Origin: Flavobacteriales bacterium UBA7430
GTDB lineage: Bacteria > Bacteroidota > Bacteroidia > Flavobacteriales > UBA7430
Assembly: GCA_002478765.1 (NCBI GenBank)
Contig: DLQO01000071.1
Location: 3,493-29,582, forward strand
DNA: 26,090 nucleotides
Reading direction: 5' to 3'
Numbering within the stretch: the first letter of the stretch is position 1; every line of letters starts with the position of its first letter. The translations under genes and the position numbers were made by a program. Shown here piece by piece: positions 7,684 through 16,452 of the stretch. The notes below the pieces were generated by a model. That model did not search any database and was not told the origin of the DNA. It saw nothing but the letters and a program-made list of their open reading frames with translations.

Positions 7684-8952
7684 TTAGTTGCAAGGAACAA
7701 ATTGTCCATTGTTGTATATGGCTAAAGGTTTCCCTGTAAACTCCAGGTTGGTCAATGCTGTATTTTTTGATTTGGATACAATTTCTTTTTTGTGAAGTTT
7801 CCATTTAAGTTCTGGATTGAAAATCGTTAAATCTGCAACGGCTCCTTCTTCAATGGTAGGGATGTCTAGTCCAAGTATTTTTCTAGGAGTACTGGTGAAC
7901 TTAGGTATAATTTCCTCAATACTTAGGTTTGCTTTAAGGGCTGTATTTGCAACTGAGAAGGAAGTTTCTAAGTTGATCATCCCAAAGGCTGCCAGGTCGA
8001 ATTCACATTTTTTGTTTTCTATGTTTTGGGGTTGATGATCTGAAGTGACCGCATCTAAGGTTCCATCTTTAAGAGCAGCTTTAAGAGCTTTGACATCTTT
8101 TTTAGACCGTAGGGGTGGGTTCACTTTTAAGTTGCTGTCAAATTGCTCCAATTTTGTATCATCGAGTAAAAGATGATAGGAACTGGTGTCAGCTGTTATG
8201 TTCAGACCTTTATTTTTAGCTTCGCGAATCATCTTCATGGATTCAGCTGTTGTAAGTGAAGAAAAATGAACTTTCGCATTGGTGTATTCACACAATTGAA
8301 GATCTCTTGCAAGTTGTAGCTCTTCAGCAAGGGAAGGTATTCCTTTAAGTCCGAGTTTGGTACTTGTGACCCCCTCGTTCATTTGCCCTAGATTTGCTGT
8401 TTTCTTTTCTGAAGAAAAACTCATGATTAGACCGTCGAAGTTTTTTGCATAAAGCATTGCAATTTTCATTACATATGCGTTTTCAATAGAGCGCTTATCA
8501 TCACTAAAGGCTATTGCTCCCGATTGATGCATGTCGTACATTTCTGTAATTTGTTTTCCATCTCTATTTTCTGTTAGCGCTCCAATAGGAAGAAGATTTA
8601 CTGCATGTTTTGCGGTTCTTTGAGTTAAAAAACTAACATCCGTTTTGCTTTGTATGCAGGGCTTTGTTGAAGGCATTAGTGCTACTTGAGTAAACCCACC
8701 TTTGGCGGCTGCTGAGAGCCCACTTTCAAGGTCTTCCTTGTATTCATATCCAGGTTCTCCAAATCGAGCATTGAGCTCTGTCCAGCCTAGGGATACGTGT
8801 AGGTTTTTAGCTTCAAAAACATCTGCATCAGCTGTTGTTATGTTGTCTTCTACGCTGATGATCGTCCCATTTTCGATAAGCAAATCTTTCACTTGCATGT
8901 GATGTTTGGAATTTTCATCTACAACAGTCGCATTTTTAATAAGCATTTTCAT
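7684..8952 (-). CDS. Dihydroorotase-family protein, probably non-catalytic
   Basis: A 422-residue amidohydrolase-superfamily protein of the type I dihydroorotase family. It has the N-terminal strand MLIKNATVVDENS, LIENGTI, EPGYEYKEDLESG, FTQVALMPSTKP, HFSSLTTAES, NPPLRSKKD and SDHQP, and the C-terminal EEGAVADLTIFNP. The metal-binding LHVHLREPG motif reads LNARFGEPG: both histidines are replaced (N61 and R63) and the substrate arginine is G65. The usual HxED histidine region reads IMSFSSEKK, so that ligand also appears lost. H229 and D305 remain. Family knowledge: metal-less paralogues exist in bacteria, some serving as structural partners of aspartate transcarbamoylase. A conventional dihydroorotase activity is therefore unlikely. 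The start overlaps the BatA-like gene by 17 bases. Confidence 0.85.
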   Translation of the reverse strand: MKMLIKNATVVDENSKHHMQVKDLLIENGTIISVEDNITTADADVFEAKNLHVSLGWTELNARFGEPGYEYKEDLESGLSAAAKGGFTQVALMPSTKPCIQSKTDVSFLTQRTAKHAVNLLPIGALTENRDGKQITEMYDMHQSGAIAFSDDKRSIENAYVMKIAMLYAKNFDGLIMSFSSEKKTANLGQMNEGVTSTKLGLKGIPSLAEELQLARDLQLCEYTNAKVHFSSLTTAESMKMIREAKNKGLNITADTSSYHLLLDDTKLEQFDSNLKVNPPLRSKKDVKALKAALKDGTLDAVTSDHQPQNIENKKCEFDLAAFGMINLETSFSVANTALKANLSIEEIIPKFTSTPRKILGLDIPTIEEGAVADLTIFNPELKWKLHKKEIVSKSKNTALTNLEFTGKPLAIYNNGQFVPCN

Positions 8953-11008
8953 AGGACAGATCTTCGTTATCGAGTTTGTTGAATGTTTTTTTCTTCCAGT
9001 TTTTCAATAGTAGGCTTTCTATGATCAGTAAAATCATAGCAGTAAAGATGAAGAATTGCCATAGGGCAAAGCCACTGCGGTATTCTTTTAAAGAATTCTC
9101 TAAATCTAATCCTTCATTTCCCCAGATGTTAAGATGATCGTTGGAGTTACTAAGCTCAATCAGATTTTGGGATTCCCACAATTCCAGTTCACTTTCTTTA
9201 CGGTCAAAATTAAAGGAAATACAATGTTTTTCTCTACCGTTAACTAACGAATAAAACCCGTCTTCTTGGATTAGGTTATGAAGTTTTAGATTAATGTTTT
9301 TTTGATTTCTTTTCGCTTCTGGTATTAGGTTTATACCGGCCTCCCTTTTAATCTTCCACGTTCCATCATTAGGACTGTTTTTTACACTTATGTTTCGTGT
9401 TTTTCCCAAGTTGAAGTATAAGGGGGTGTCAGATTTTTTTTGTGTTGCCATGTTGTGAAGCAAGGGGACAAAAAGTGCGTGTTGGTCCAAGTTAGTTGCA
9501 TTCTCATCTAATGGAGAACACATGACATAGATAATTCCTTGTTGATGTTCGTATGATTCTATCAAAGAAGCTTTGGAATTTAATTCCATGATAGGTTCTC
9601 TTTGTTGTGAGAACCTATCACTCAAATGATAGTGGAAATTAACCTTAGGTAATTCAGATACTTCACTTTCTTTTTCGAACACATCTTTAAAAAGATTGTG
9701 CTGAATGTTGAAGTTCGCAACCTTAAGCTCTTGTTTGTTTTGTTTTGTGTAGGTAGGGATTTGTAATTCTTCAGCTAATCTTTCGTAGGCTATCACATTC
9801 AAATCAAAAGGAGGGATGATGAGTAAGGCTCCTCCTTGATTGATGTAGTTCTTCAACGTGTTTACGAGTCCGCTCGTTGGGTTTTTAACATGCGCTAAAA
9901 TAAGTAAGTCCTGAGTGCTTATTTCATTGAGGTTCAGAGCACCCACTTTAGACTCTTTGTAGCTAAAAATGGTGTCATTAAAAACAGCTTGAAGGGATTT
10001 GTTTGCCTTTTGCTCATAGATGTTTAAAACGTTATTGCTGGCCACAACATTAAAATTAAAGTACAGCCTATTGTCAAAGTCTAGGGTTGCATCACTCACT
10101 TCAATCATGGCTTTTTGAACTCCAACAGATTGGTTTGTGAAGTTAATTTTGGAGGTTTTACTTTGATAAGCTTTTATCGATGTTGATGTGATTGCTTTTG
10201 TTTTTCCATTGAGCGTTAATTTAACTGAAATGTTTTCTAAATCTTCGTCAGACGTATTGGTTAATTTAAAACTCAACTGCTCTTGTTGATTGAGATGATG
10301 GCTAGGAGATTCCAAAAAACAGGTGTCAATAGAGAGATTTGATTGCGGGTATGACTCAATCGGAATTAGGTGCGTTGTATAAGTCGTGTCTTGTAAGAAG
10401 ATTTTTTCTGGAAAGATGGATTTTTGAAAATCGCTAATTAGATAGAGCTCACAACTTGAAATGGTTTCATTTTGTTTTAAAGAATTCCATCGATTTATAA
10501 TGGACTCAAGATTTAATACTGAGGCATTTATTTCGGTTTCATCGATGGCAAGTAGGCTGTTTTTCGCATCCATTATACGTTGATGCTTGCCTTTTAAGTC
10601 ATTGCTAATAAAGATGAATTGGTCTTTTTCTTTGTGAGCGTTTAAGATGTTTCTGGCTTTGTTTTTCGCTTGCTCAATAAGAATGCCTTTTTCATTTTCA
10701 CCCTCCATGCTGAAGGAGTTGTCTAAATAGATTCCAATAATTTTACGATCTTCTTCAATGGCTTCATTATTGCTGATGTAGGGCTCACAGAAAGCAAGGA
10801 TGATGGCAGAGAGAGCCAAGAGGCGAATAAACAGTAACAATCGCTTTTGTAGCTGGTTGATGTGGTTTTTTTTATCCGTAATATGCTTTAAGAATGCAAC
10901 GTTACTAAAATAGACTGTCTTGTGTTTGCGGAGAGAAAATAAGTGAATGATGATTGGGATGGCTAATGCCAAAAACGCGTAGAGGAAGTATGGTTCCAAC
11001 AATCTCAT
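8936..11008 (-). CDS. BatA-like membrane protein with vWA-type domain
   Basis: A 690-residue inner-membrane protein. The N-terminus is the double-transmembrane BatA module (TIGR02226 type): a first membrane span at about residues 5-25, the motif LRKHKTVYFSNVAFLK between, and a second span at about 57-75. A von Willebrand A-like domain follows, with an intact metal-site start DNSFSM at residues 96-101. The long central part (about 200-640) looks like extracytoplasmic beta-rich domains with a segment reading GGALLIIPPFD, similar to glutamine-amidotransferase-like folds seen in such proteins. A last membrane span lies near 648-668 before a short charged tail. Bat proteins were linked to aerotolerance in Bacteroides, but this is the single-gene type and not part of a moxR-bat cluster. 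Its real role is unknown. It is translationally coupled to the dihydroorotase-like gene. Confidence 0.85.
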   Translation of the reverse strand: MRLLEPYFLYAFLALAIPIIIHLFSLRKHKTVYFSNVAFLKHITDKKNHINQLQKRLLLFIRLLALSAIILAFCEPYISNNEAIEEDRKIIGIYLDNSFSMEGENEKGILIEQAKNKARNILNAHKEKDQFIFISNDLKGKHQRIMDAKNSLLAIDETEINASVLNLESIINRWNSLKQNETISSCELYLISDFQKSIFPEKIFLQDTTYTTHLIPIESYPQSNLSIDTCFLESPSHHLNQQEQLSFKLTNTSDEDLENISVKLTLNGKTKAITSTSIKAYQSKTSKINFTNQSVGVQKAMIEVSDATLDFDNRLYFNFNVVASNNVLNIYEQKANKSLQAVFNDTIFSYKESKVGALNLNEISTQDLLILAHVKNPTSGLVNTLKNYINQGGALLIIPPFDLNVIAYERLAEELQIPTYTKQNKQELKVANFNIQHNLFKDVFEKESEVSELPKVNFHYHLSDRFSQQREPIMELNSKASLIESYEHQQGIIYVMCSPLDENATNLDQHALFVPLLHNMATQKKSDTPLYFNLGKTRNISVKNSPNDGTWKIKREAGINLIPEAKRNQKNINLKLHNLIQEDGFYSLVNGREKHCISFNFDRKESELELWESQNLIELSNSNDHLNIWGNEGLDLENSLKEYRSGFALWQFFIFTAMILLIIESLLLKNWKKKTFNKLDNEDLSYENAY

Positions 11009-11054
11009 TAAAAGCCAAAGTTAAAGAATTTTCAAAAACGTGAAAGTCAATAGG

Positions 11055-11816
11055 CTAAAACTTCTCATATACACCCAGCCCAAAAAGAGCAAAGTCATAT
11101 CTGGCGGGGTCTTCAGGAGAAAAACTTCTTAAATGAACATCCAGTTCCTTCACGGTTTTCCAATCGTTCGCTTTGCGATCAATAAGTCCCAGTTTCCGTC
11201 CTACGTTTGCGGTATGGACGTCTAGAGGACAAGAGAGCTGTTTGGGGTGTAAGCTTTTCCACAGACCAAAGTCTACGCCCTCTTTGTTACTCCTTACCAT
11301 CCAACGAAGAAACATAATCAATCTTTTCGCTGCTGAGCCTTTCAACGGATTTGAGATGTGTTTTTCTGTCCGCGCGGGGTGTTCTATGCTAAAGAATAAT
11401 TTCTTAAAATTGGAGATGCCCTCACTCATGTCTTCTTTATCTGTAAAAAAAGCGCCTTCTAGACCTTGATGATTTTTATAAAGGTTTCTTAAGGAATAGA
11501 TGAATGCCTGAAAGTCAACCCCTTGAAAAGTTCTGTGGCAAAAGTTTAAACTTTTTTTTATTTCAGTTGGGCTTGCGTGAAGGATAAATTGGTGTGGACT
11601 ACCATCCATGATGTTCATCATGTGATTGGCATTCTTCATAATCATAGACCTTCGTCCCCAGGCTATTGTAGCACTTAAGAATGCAGAAATCTCAATGTCT
11701 TCTTTTTGGTTAAAAGAATGTGGAATACGAATAGGGTCATCAGCAATGAAGTTCGGATTTAGATACAAATCAACCTTTTCATCGAGAAATTCTTTTAGGT
11801 CCTTTTCATTAATCAT
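11055..11816 (-). CDS. TIGR02757 (DUF2400) family protein
   Basis: 253 residues, soluble, no signal peptide. Recognised from segments typical of this family: DPIRIPHSF near residue 28, EISAFLSATIAWGRRSMI, HRTFQGVDFQ, NPLKGSAAKRLIMFLRWMVR, LDVHTANVGRKLGL and DPARYDFALFGLGVYEKF at the extreme C-terminus. The alternating helical pattern and the LDVHTANVGRKLG segment recall helix-hairpin-helix DNA glycosylase folds, but I know of no demonstrated activity for the family. It lies 17 bases after the LolD-like gene and 46 before the BatA-like gene, inside the same predicted operon. The family assignment is firm; the function is unknown. Confidence 0.88.
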   Translation of the reverse strand: MINEKDLKEFLDEKVDLYLNPNFIADDPIRIPHSFNQKEDIEISAFLSATIAWGRRSMIMKNANHMMNIMDGSPHQFILHASPTEIKKSLNFCHRTFQGVDFQAFIYSLRNLYKNHQGLEGAFFTDKEDMSEGISNFKKLFFSIEHPARTEKHISNPLKGSAAKRLIMFLRWMVRSNKEGVDFGLWKSLHPKQLSCPLDVHTANVGRKLGLIDRKANDWKTVKELDVHLRSFSPEDPARYDFALFGLGVYEKF

Positions 11817-11833
11817 ATTGATGCTCCCTGGCT

Positions 11834-12511
11834 TTATTGAACAGAAGTCGCTTTTGTTATAGATTTGATTTGACCGTCTTGCATTTCCAGAAGTCGATCA
11901 CTCATCTCTGCCAATTCTCGGTTGTGGGTAACTATAATAAAGGTTTGTTTGTATCGATCTCGGAGTTCGAAAAACAGTTCATGTAATGATTTGGCCGCTT
12001 CAGTGTCTAAGTTTCCAGATGGTTCATCTGCAAAAACAACGGATGGGTTGTTGATAAGAGCTCTAGCAACGGCTACTCTTTGTTGTTCTCCTCCTGAAAG
12101 TTCCATCGGTTTGTGATTAAGTCGGTCACTAAGGCCTAAATCATTCAGGATTTTTTTTGCTTTTTCTAAAGCTTTATTTTTTGATACTCCTTTTATCCAA
12201 GAAGGAAGACAAACGTTTTCTAATGCTGAAAACTCAGGCAACAATTGATGGGCTTGAAATATAAAGCCTATTTCATTGTTTCTAAACGTAGATAGTTGTT
12301 GAGCCTCCAATTCACTCGTGTTTTCATTGTTGATGTAAACGGAACCCTTGTCTGAATCTGTGAGCGTGCCTAGGATGTGAAGTAGTGTACTTTTCCCAGC
12401 CCCTGAGGCGCCGACAATACTCACAATCTCTCCTTTTTCGATTTGAAGTGAAACTCCCTTGAGGACCTCAAGTCCTTCATAGCTTTTATGTATGTTTTCA
12501 GCAGATATCAT
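11834..12511 (-). CDS. ABC transporter ATP-binding protein, LolD/MacB-like
   Basis: 225 residues, the usual size of a LolD-type ATPase. All nucleotide-binding motifs are present: Walker A GASGAGKST (34-42), Q-loop FIFQAHQLLPEF, signature LSGGEQQRVAVARAL from 138, Walker B VVFADEPSG (158-166) and H-loop VTHN with His196. The FQAHQLLPEFSALENV segment is typical of LolD and MacB, which move lipoproteins or peptides out of the inner membrane with mechanical-type permeases. No permease gene is adjacent, so the partner must be elsewhere. A consensus promoter lies directly upstream, so this gene probably opens the six-gene run ending in kdsA. LolD is the best guess, but related ATPases are not excluded. 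Confidence 0.9.
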   Translation of the reverse strand: MISAENIHKSYEGLEVLKGVSLQIEKGEIVSIVGASGAGKSTLLHILGTLTDSDKGSVYINNENTSELEAQQLSTFRNNEIGFIFQAHQLLPEFSALENVCLPSWIKGVSKNKALEKAKKILNDLGLSDRLNHKPMELSGGEQQRVAVARALINNPSVVFADEPSGNLDTEAAKSLHELFFELRDRYKQTFIIVTHNRELAEMSDRLLEMQDGQIKSITKATSVQ

Positions 12512-12523
12512 TTGGGGTAATCA

Positions 12524-12553
12524 CAAATTTATTTTTTGATGTTTGATGCTCAA
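12524..12553 (-). promoter_or_regulatory. Consensus promoter in front of the LolD-like gene
   Basis: On the minus strand TTG (12551-12553) is followed after 19 bases by TAAATTTG (12524-12531). Both match the Bacteroidetes -33/-7 pattern with correct spacing. The predicted start is near 12518, leaving a leader of about 7 bases before the ATG at 12511. It would drive the genes from 12511 down to 5994. Confidence 0.6.
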
Positions 12554-12563
12554 TGACAACAAA

Positions 12564-14999
12564 TTACTTTTTTAAATGTTGGTAGTCCAAGTAATAGACC
12601 CATCTCAAAGATAGGTTGTTTCCTTGAGATTCTTCAAACAGGCGATTTAAATTCTCTCGACTGTTCAAACTTGCATCCGATATTAGATTACTTACAGAGT
12701 TTTTCCATTGAAAATTCAGCTCACTCCCGGGAGCAAAACGCCAATGGCAGTTTAGGTCTAAATTCCAAGTGTTGTAGTTTACGTTGTAAATGGGTTTTTC
12801 ATTTGCGTCATTGATTGAGAAATCACTTTCAATTAATGCTCCATCTTTTAGCTCGAAAAATGCTTTATGCTTTAAGGTTGACCAATAGTGTCTGAGCTTT
12901 AGATTGAAAGACAACTTACTGTTCAGTACATAAGAGACCCTATAAACATTGGTGATGGTTTTACGATTTCGTTCACTAAATAATAAGGTTCCTGATTCAT
13001 CGGTAAGATTGTTGTGATTGGCGTCAAAAGCTCTACCTACATTGTTCTTTTCTGTTTTGTGAGAGATTACATAGGACATAAACAAATGATCGTTGACTCG
13101 GTATTGAGGAGCCCACCTTATGTGAATGGATTCCCCTGCAAATTCTGGGTTTGACTCATATCCAAAGCCCAAATCTCCAGAGAACTTTTTTCGATCGTCC
13201 AAAGAGTTCCACCAAAACATTTTTACGGTAGGACCGTATACGAAAACATGGTTTAAATCATTTGTTCTTGCTTCATAATAGTCATAACTGTTTCCGAGGG
13301 TATGATTGAGTGATAATCCGCTTGAAAAGAAATTTGTAGCATAGAAGTCGAGGTCAAACTCTAAAGATCTTTGATTGAGTTTGTTAGGTTTGTAGAGCAT
13401 TTGATTGATCAAGCTAAATCTAAAGTCGGCTTTTCGTAGTTTTCCTATTGGTTGAAAGATGTGGTATGTGAGGTCTGCTCTTTGTTGTTGTGTGTTGTTA
13501 ACTTGCAGATAACCTAAGTCGTTTATGTTGTAGTTTTCGCTAATGATCTTTTGCCTAACGTTAAACCTAAATTTACCGTTCGATTTTTCAAGTTTAATAT
13601 TCGAAGCAAAGCCATTTGTATTAATGTCTGTTTCTTGGGTGTGACTGTAGCTTAAATCGCCATAAAATCGGAACCGATTGTTTTTAGTTGCGATTTGAGT
13701 TTGAAGCTTTTCAACATTTGAATTTCTAGCTTTCCCTTTCCGACTTACGTTTGTGTTCGTGAAAGTAATGTAAGAGTTGTCGTTAATTACTTGGTCGATT
13801 ACAAATACGTTATAGTTCGATATGGGTTCTATCAGCTCTTTTCGCTGGATATCAGTTACGGTGTCTTTAATTGTGGCGTAAGTATTTTGTGTGATTGCGT
13901 TAAAAATAGCGATGCCCGTACCTTTAGCTGTTCTTCCTGAGATTTTTGATGCGTTGAGAAGTTGGATGTTTGTTGGAGATTTCACGACGACTTCATGTGT
14001 TTTTGTTTCAGGACTTAGAGTGGGGTGGTAACCAATTCTTCGCGAGTAGAATAGATCGCCCTTATTGAATAATTCAGTTCCTTCGGTGAAAAAGTTTCGA
14101 TTTTCATCCAAACGAATTTCGAAGGGGCTTACATTCAAAACTTCGTTGTCAAATACCGTTTGACCAAAATCAGGAACCAAAGTCATGTCTAAGGTAAAAC
14201 TTTCGTTAATTCCGTATTTTAAATCAAGTCCACCATTGATGTTCGTGTTTTTTTGAGACTCATAGCTGTCAAGATAGCTAGACAAATAGGGGGTGAGAGA
14301 GAGTCTTATAGGGGTGTTTATGTTTTTAATCCCTTTGAGAATTCCAGCTTGTGCAGCCCAATTTGATTTGCTGACATCGATGGGACTCCAGATGTAGTTT
14401 TCTCCTGTTCTTTTTATGGTTCTGTTGATGTTTAAGCCCCATTCTTGGATTTCTGTGTTAGGGATTCTGAGGGCTGCGAAAGGTATTTCTAGTTCGGCAG
14501 ACCATCCTTTTTCATGAATGCTCACAGCACTCAGCCAAACAGCATCCCAACCCATATCCGTTTTTCCATTATTGGATCGAGAGTCAAGTTGAACTCCGGC
14601 GGCAGTAACTGCAAACATAAATTCGTTTTGGGCATCGTTATAAGGGGTAATCCATAGTCCAAACCAGTCGCAATTTTTATTCCATTCATCTCTCAGGCTA
14701 AATTCTCTTGAGATGCTGTCTGGTTTCGAATCATGGAATAAGGCGTTTATGTAAAGTGATTTGTCATCATAAATGAATTGTACTTCCGATTTTTGATGGG
14801 CACGCTCAAGTTCTCCATTTCTGGGTGCTGTTTGCGTCCATCCTTTTGCCGGCGAAACCCCTGACCATATTTTCGCTTCAAGAAAGCCGTCTATCGTTGG
14901 TGATTTTTCTGTACGAACAGCTTGTATTGATTTGGCATTTGTTTGAGCATAAACCAAATGGGTTGATAGGAGTAGGATAAGAAGTAATAATTGCTTCAT
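12564..14999 (-). CDS. DUF5916 family outer-membrane protein with CBM9-like N-terminal domain
   Basis: 811 residues. Residues 1-18 are a signal peptide ending LVYA|QTN. About residues 25-210 match the carbohydrate-binding module 9-like fold that precedes DUF5916: PTIDGFLEAKIWSGV, EVQFIYDDKSLYINALF, CDWFGLWITPYND, FMFAVTAAGVQ, GWSAELEIPFAALRI and WGLNINRTI. The remainder is DUF5916, with alternating amphipathic strands and aromatic ends. This fits a large outer-membrane beta-barrel, including DENRNFFTEGTELFNKGDLFYSRRIG, a hallmark segment. Its role is not established; surface sugar or polymer handling is often guessed from the CBM9 domain. It ends 52 bases before the LolD-like gene, which has its own promoter, so it is likely a separate transcript. 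Confidence 0.88.
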   Translation of the reverse strand: MKQLLLLILLLSTHLVYAQTNAKSIQAVRTEKSPTIDGFLEAKIWSGVSPAKGWTQTAPRNGELERAHQKSEVQFIYDDKSLYINALFHDSKPDSISREFSLRDEWNKNCDWFGLWITPYNDAQNEFMFAVTAAGVQLDSRSNNGKTDMGWDAVWLSAVSIHEKGWSAELEIPFAALRIPNTEIQEWGLNINRTIKRTGENYIWSPIDVSKSNWAAQAGILKGIKNINTPIRLSLTPYLSSYLDSYESQKNTNINGGLDLKYGINESFTLDMTLVPDFGQTVFDNEVLNVSPFEIRLDENRNFFTEGTELFNKGDLFYSRRIGYHPTLSPETKTHEVVVKSPTNIQLLNASKISGRTAKGTGIAIFNAITQNTYATIKDTVTDIQRKELIEPISNYNVFVIDQVINDNSYITFTNTNVSRKGKARNSNVEKLQTQIATKNNRFRFYGDLSYSHTQETDINTNGFASNIKLEKSNGKFRFNVRQKIISENYNINDLGYLQVNNTQQQRADLTYHIFQPIGKLRKADFRFSLINQMLYKPNKLNQRSLEFDLDFYATNFFSSGLSLNHTLGNSYDYYEARTNDLNHVFVYGPTVKMFWWNSLDDRKKFSGDLGFGYESNPEFAGESIHIRWAPQYRVNDHLFMSYVISHKTEKNNVGRAFDANHNNLTDESGTLLFSERNRKTITNVYRVSYVLNSKLSFNLKLRHYWSTLKHKAFFELKDGALIESDFSINDANEKPIYNVNYNTWNLDLNCHWRFAPGSELNFQWKNSVSNLISDASLNSRENLNRLFEESQGNNLSLRWVYYLDYQHLKK

Positions 15000-15066
15000 G
15001 GAGTAACCTTTGGAGGTGAATGGCGAATTTTAATGACTGAGCTTTCTGGTGGAGTGTTCTGAACTT

Positions 15067-15408
15067 TTAGGTATTTGGGAAAAACTGCTCAAGTACAGCT
15101 CCTTGTGCATTCATGTCCAATTCATAAAAGTTTTGATAGAGTTCCTTGAACTGCTTTATTCGTTCAACCTCCTCTGTATTGAGGTCGCCCTTAAAAGCGA
15201 TCCCTGATTTTGAAGTAGTACAAACGAAGAAGTCCATACCTTCGATGTCTTTAAGGATTCCAAATTCCTTAGTTTCAAGTAAGTAGTTGTACCAGTTGTC
15301 CTGTTCGACAAGAAGCATATCCATACTCTCTACAGCTTTAAAAGAATCTATTTTAAAACAATTAAGTACGGCTGTGAAAAATTTTTCTGCCTTTTGATGT
15401 GCCTTCAT
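15067..15408 (-). CDS. Hypothetical protein, 113 residues
   Basis: I do not recognise this family. The protein is small, acidic and probably cytoplasmic, with no signal peptide or membrane segment. It starts with a helical stretch (KAHQKAEKFFTAVLNCFKID), has a central part rich in W, Y and F (DNWYNYLLETKEFGILKD), and a two-strand segment MDFFVCTTSKSGIAFKG. A likely helical end follows (LNTEEVERIKQFKELYQNFY). Codon and residue use look like a real gene, and the frame fits the gap between its neighbours (67 and 78 bases). A 16-bp perfect palindrome lies 6 bases before the start codon. It could be cotranscribed with the nitronate monooxygenase upstream. Confidence 0.6.
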   Translation of the reverse strand: MKAHQKAEKFFTAVLNCFKIDSFKAVESMDMLLVEQDNWYNYLLETKEFGILKDIEGMDFFVCTTSKSGIAFKGDLNTEEVERIKQFKELYQNFYELDMNAQGAVLEQFFPNT

Positions 15409-15414
15409 TTAAAA

Positions 15415-15430
15415 TACTTTGTACAAAGTA
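15415..15430. promoter_or_regulatory. 16-bp perfect palindrome, possible operator
   Basis: TACTTTGTACAAAGTA is an exact inverted repeat without spacer, placed between the nitronate monooxygenase stop and the start of the 113-residue gene. Its TACTTTG half resembles a -7 box, so a dimeric regulator bound here could block a promoter. No regulator gene is adjacent. Confidence 0.4.
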
Positions 15431-15486
15431 AAGGATTTTATCAATTCATTATTTGTAGGCTGTTGATTATTATGATGGTTAATGAA

Positions 15487-16452
15487 TCAGCGCGTGTATT
15501 CTTTAACAAGCTCCTGAACGACTTGTTTTACAGGTCGTATCGACTTTACCCCTTCAATAGATGGACCTGCGCACCAAACTGTATCATAGGTCGTGTTAAA
15601 GGCTGCATTTTTTAAAGCTTTTGTTCCTTTGTACCAAGTAAGCATTTTTATGAATTTTTTCAGTCTTTTATTTTTAGTAAGAATCCTCTCAATGAAATTT
15701 CTTTTGGTTCCAACTTTTTGGACGTATGGGGTGTTGATTACCGTACATGGAGATCCAGAGAGTTTTTCTGTTAAAATAATATCTTTTGCACCGTAATCAA
15801 CAATGGCCTGTTTGTAGGCGTCAGAGACATCTGCCTCAATGGTAGCAATGAATGGGCTTCCCATTGATATTCCACAAGCTCCTAGTGCTAAGATGTCTCT
15901 CATTTGTTTCCCATTAGATACACCCCCTGCAGAAATGATGGGTAGGCTGCAAGCAGATTTCAATTCTGGGATTAGTTGGTCCGCAGGAGTGGGGCCGCAA
16001 TGACCTCCAGCTTCTTTATTTACAGCAATGATGGCGTCACAGCCTAAGTCTTCTACTTTTTTAGCATATTTCACGTCAACCACATCACAAAACACCTTTA
16101 TGCCTTTGGGTTTGCAAGCATTTATGGTGGCCTCAGGACTCCCGAGCGAGGTGATGATGTAGTCAATGTTGAGGTCTAGACAGCTTTTAAGTTGTTGCTT
16201 GAATTTTAAGTTTGATTTGTTAACAATAAGATTTACACCAATAGGACCGTTGCACTTGGAGCGTATCTCTTGAATGGCAGAGCGAAACGCATCATCAGTT
16301 CTGTAGTTTAAAGCGGGTACACAACCCGTTATTCCTGATTTTGAGGCCTGGATTAGCATTTCTGTATTCGAAACTAAGAACATTGGGGCCATAATGATGG
16401 GGTGTTCAATTCCTAGAATTTCACATAGCGATGATGCGTTGGGTTTTTTCAT
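15487..16452 (-). CDS. Nitronate monooxygenase family (FMN-dependent)
   Basis: 321 residues with a TIM-barrel FMN-binding fold. Members oxidise alkyl nitronates such as propionate 3-nitronate, probably as detoxification. Motifs: LGIEHPIIMAPM at the N-terminus, PIGVNLIVNKS, DYIITSLGSPE, IAVNKEAGGHCG with the catalytic His151, LPIISAGGVSNGKQMRDILALGA and the phosphate-contacting ACGISMGSPFIATIE. The same fold occurs in enoyl-ACP reductase FabK, so substrate assignment is not certain. The AGGHxG motif with the histidine favours the nitronate monooxygenase side. It is the first gene of the minus-strand run and is followed after 78 bases by the hypothetical gene. I do not see a clear -7 box upstream. 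Confidence 0.9.
   Translation of the reverse strand: MKKPNASSLCEILGIEHPIIMAPMFLVSNTEMLIQASKSGITGCVPALNYRTDDAFRSAIQEIRSKCNGPIGVNLIVNKSNLKFKQQLKSCLDLNIDYIITSLGSPEATINACKPKGIKVFCDVVDVKYAKKVEDLGCDAIIAVNKEAGGHCGPTPADQLIPELKSACSLPIISAGGVSNGKQMRDILALGACGISMGSPFIATIEADVSDAYKQAIVDYGAKDIILTEKLSGSPCTVINTPYVQKVGTKRNFIERILTKNKRLKKFIKMLTWYKGTKALKNAAFNTTYDTVWCAGPSIEGVKSIRPVKQVVQELVKEYTR

Noticed and set aside
7172..7739. Overlapping plus-strand frames across the hydrolase gene
   Set aside because: They are antisense shadows of a well-conserved hydrolase with an intact catalytic triad and have no family resemblance of their own.
15394..15615. 73-codon plus-strand frame between the 113-residue gene and nitronate monooxygenase
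   Set aside because: Most of it is antisense to the conserved C-terminus of nitronate monooxygenase and it has no promoter or recognisable motif.
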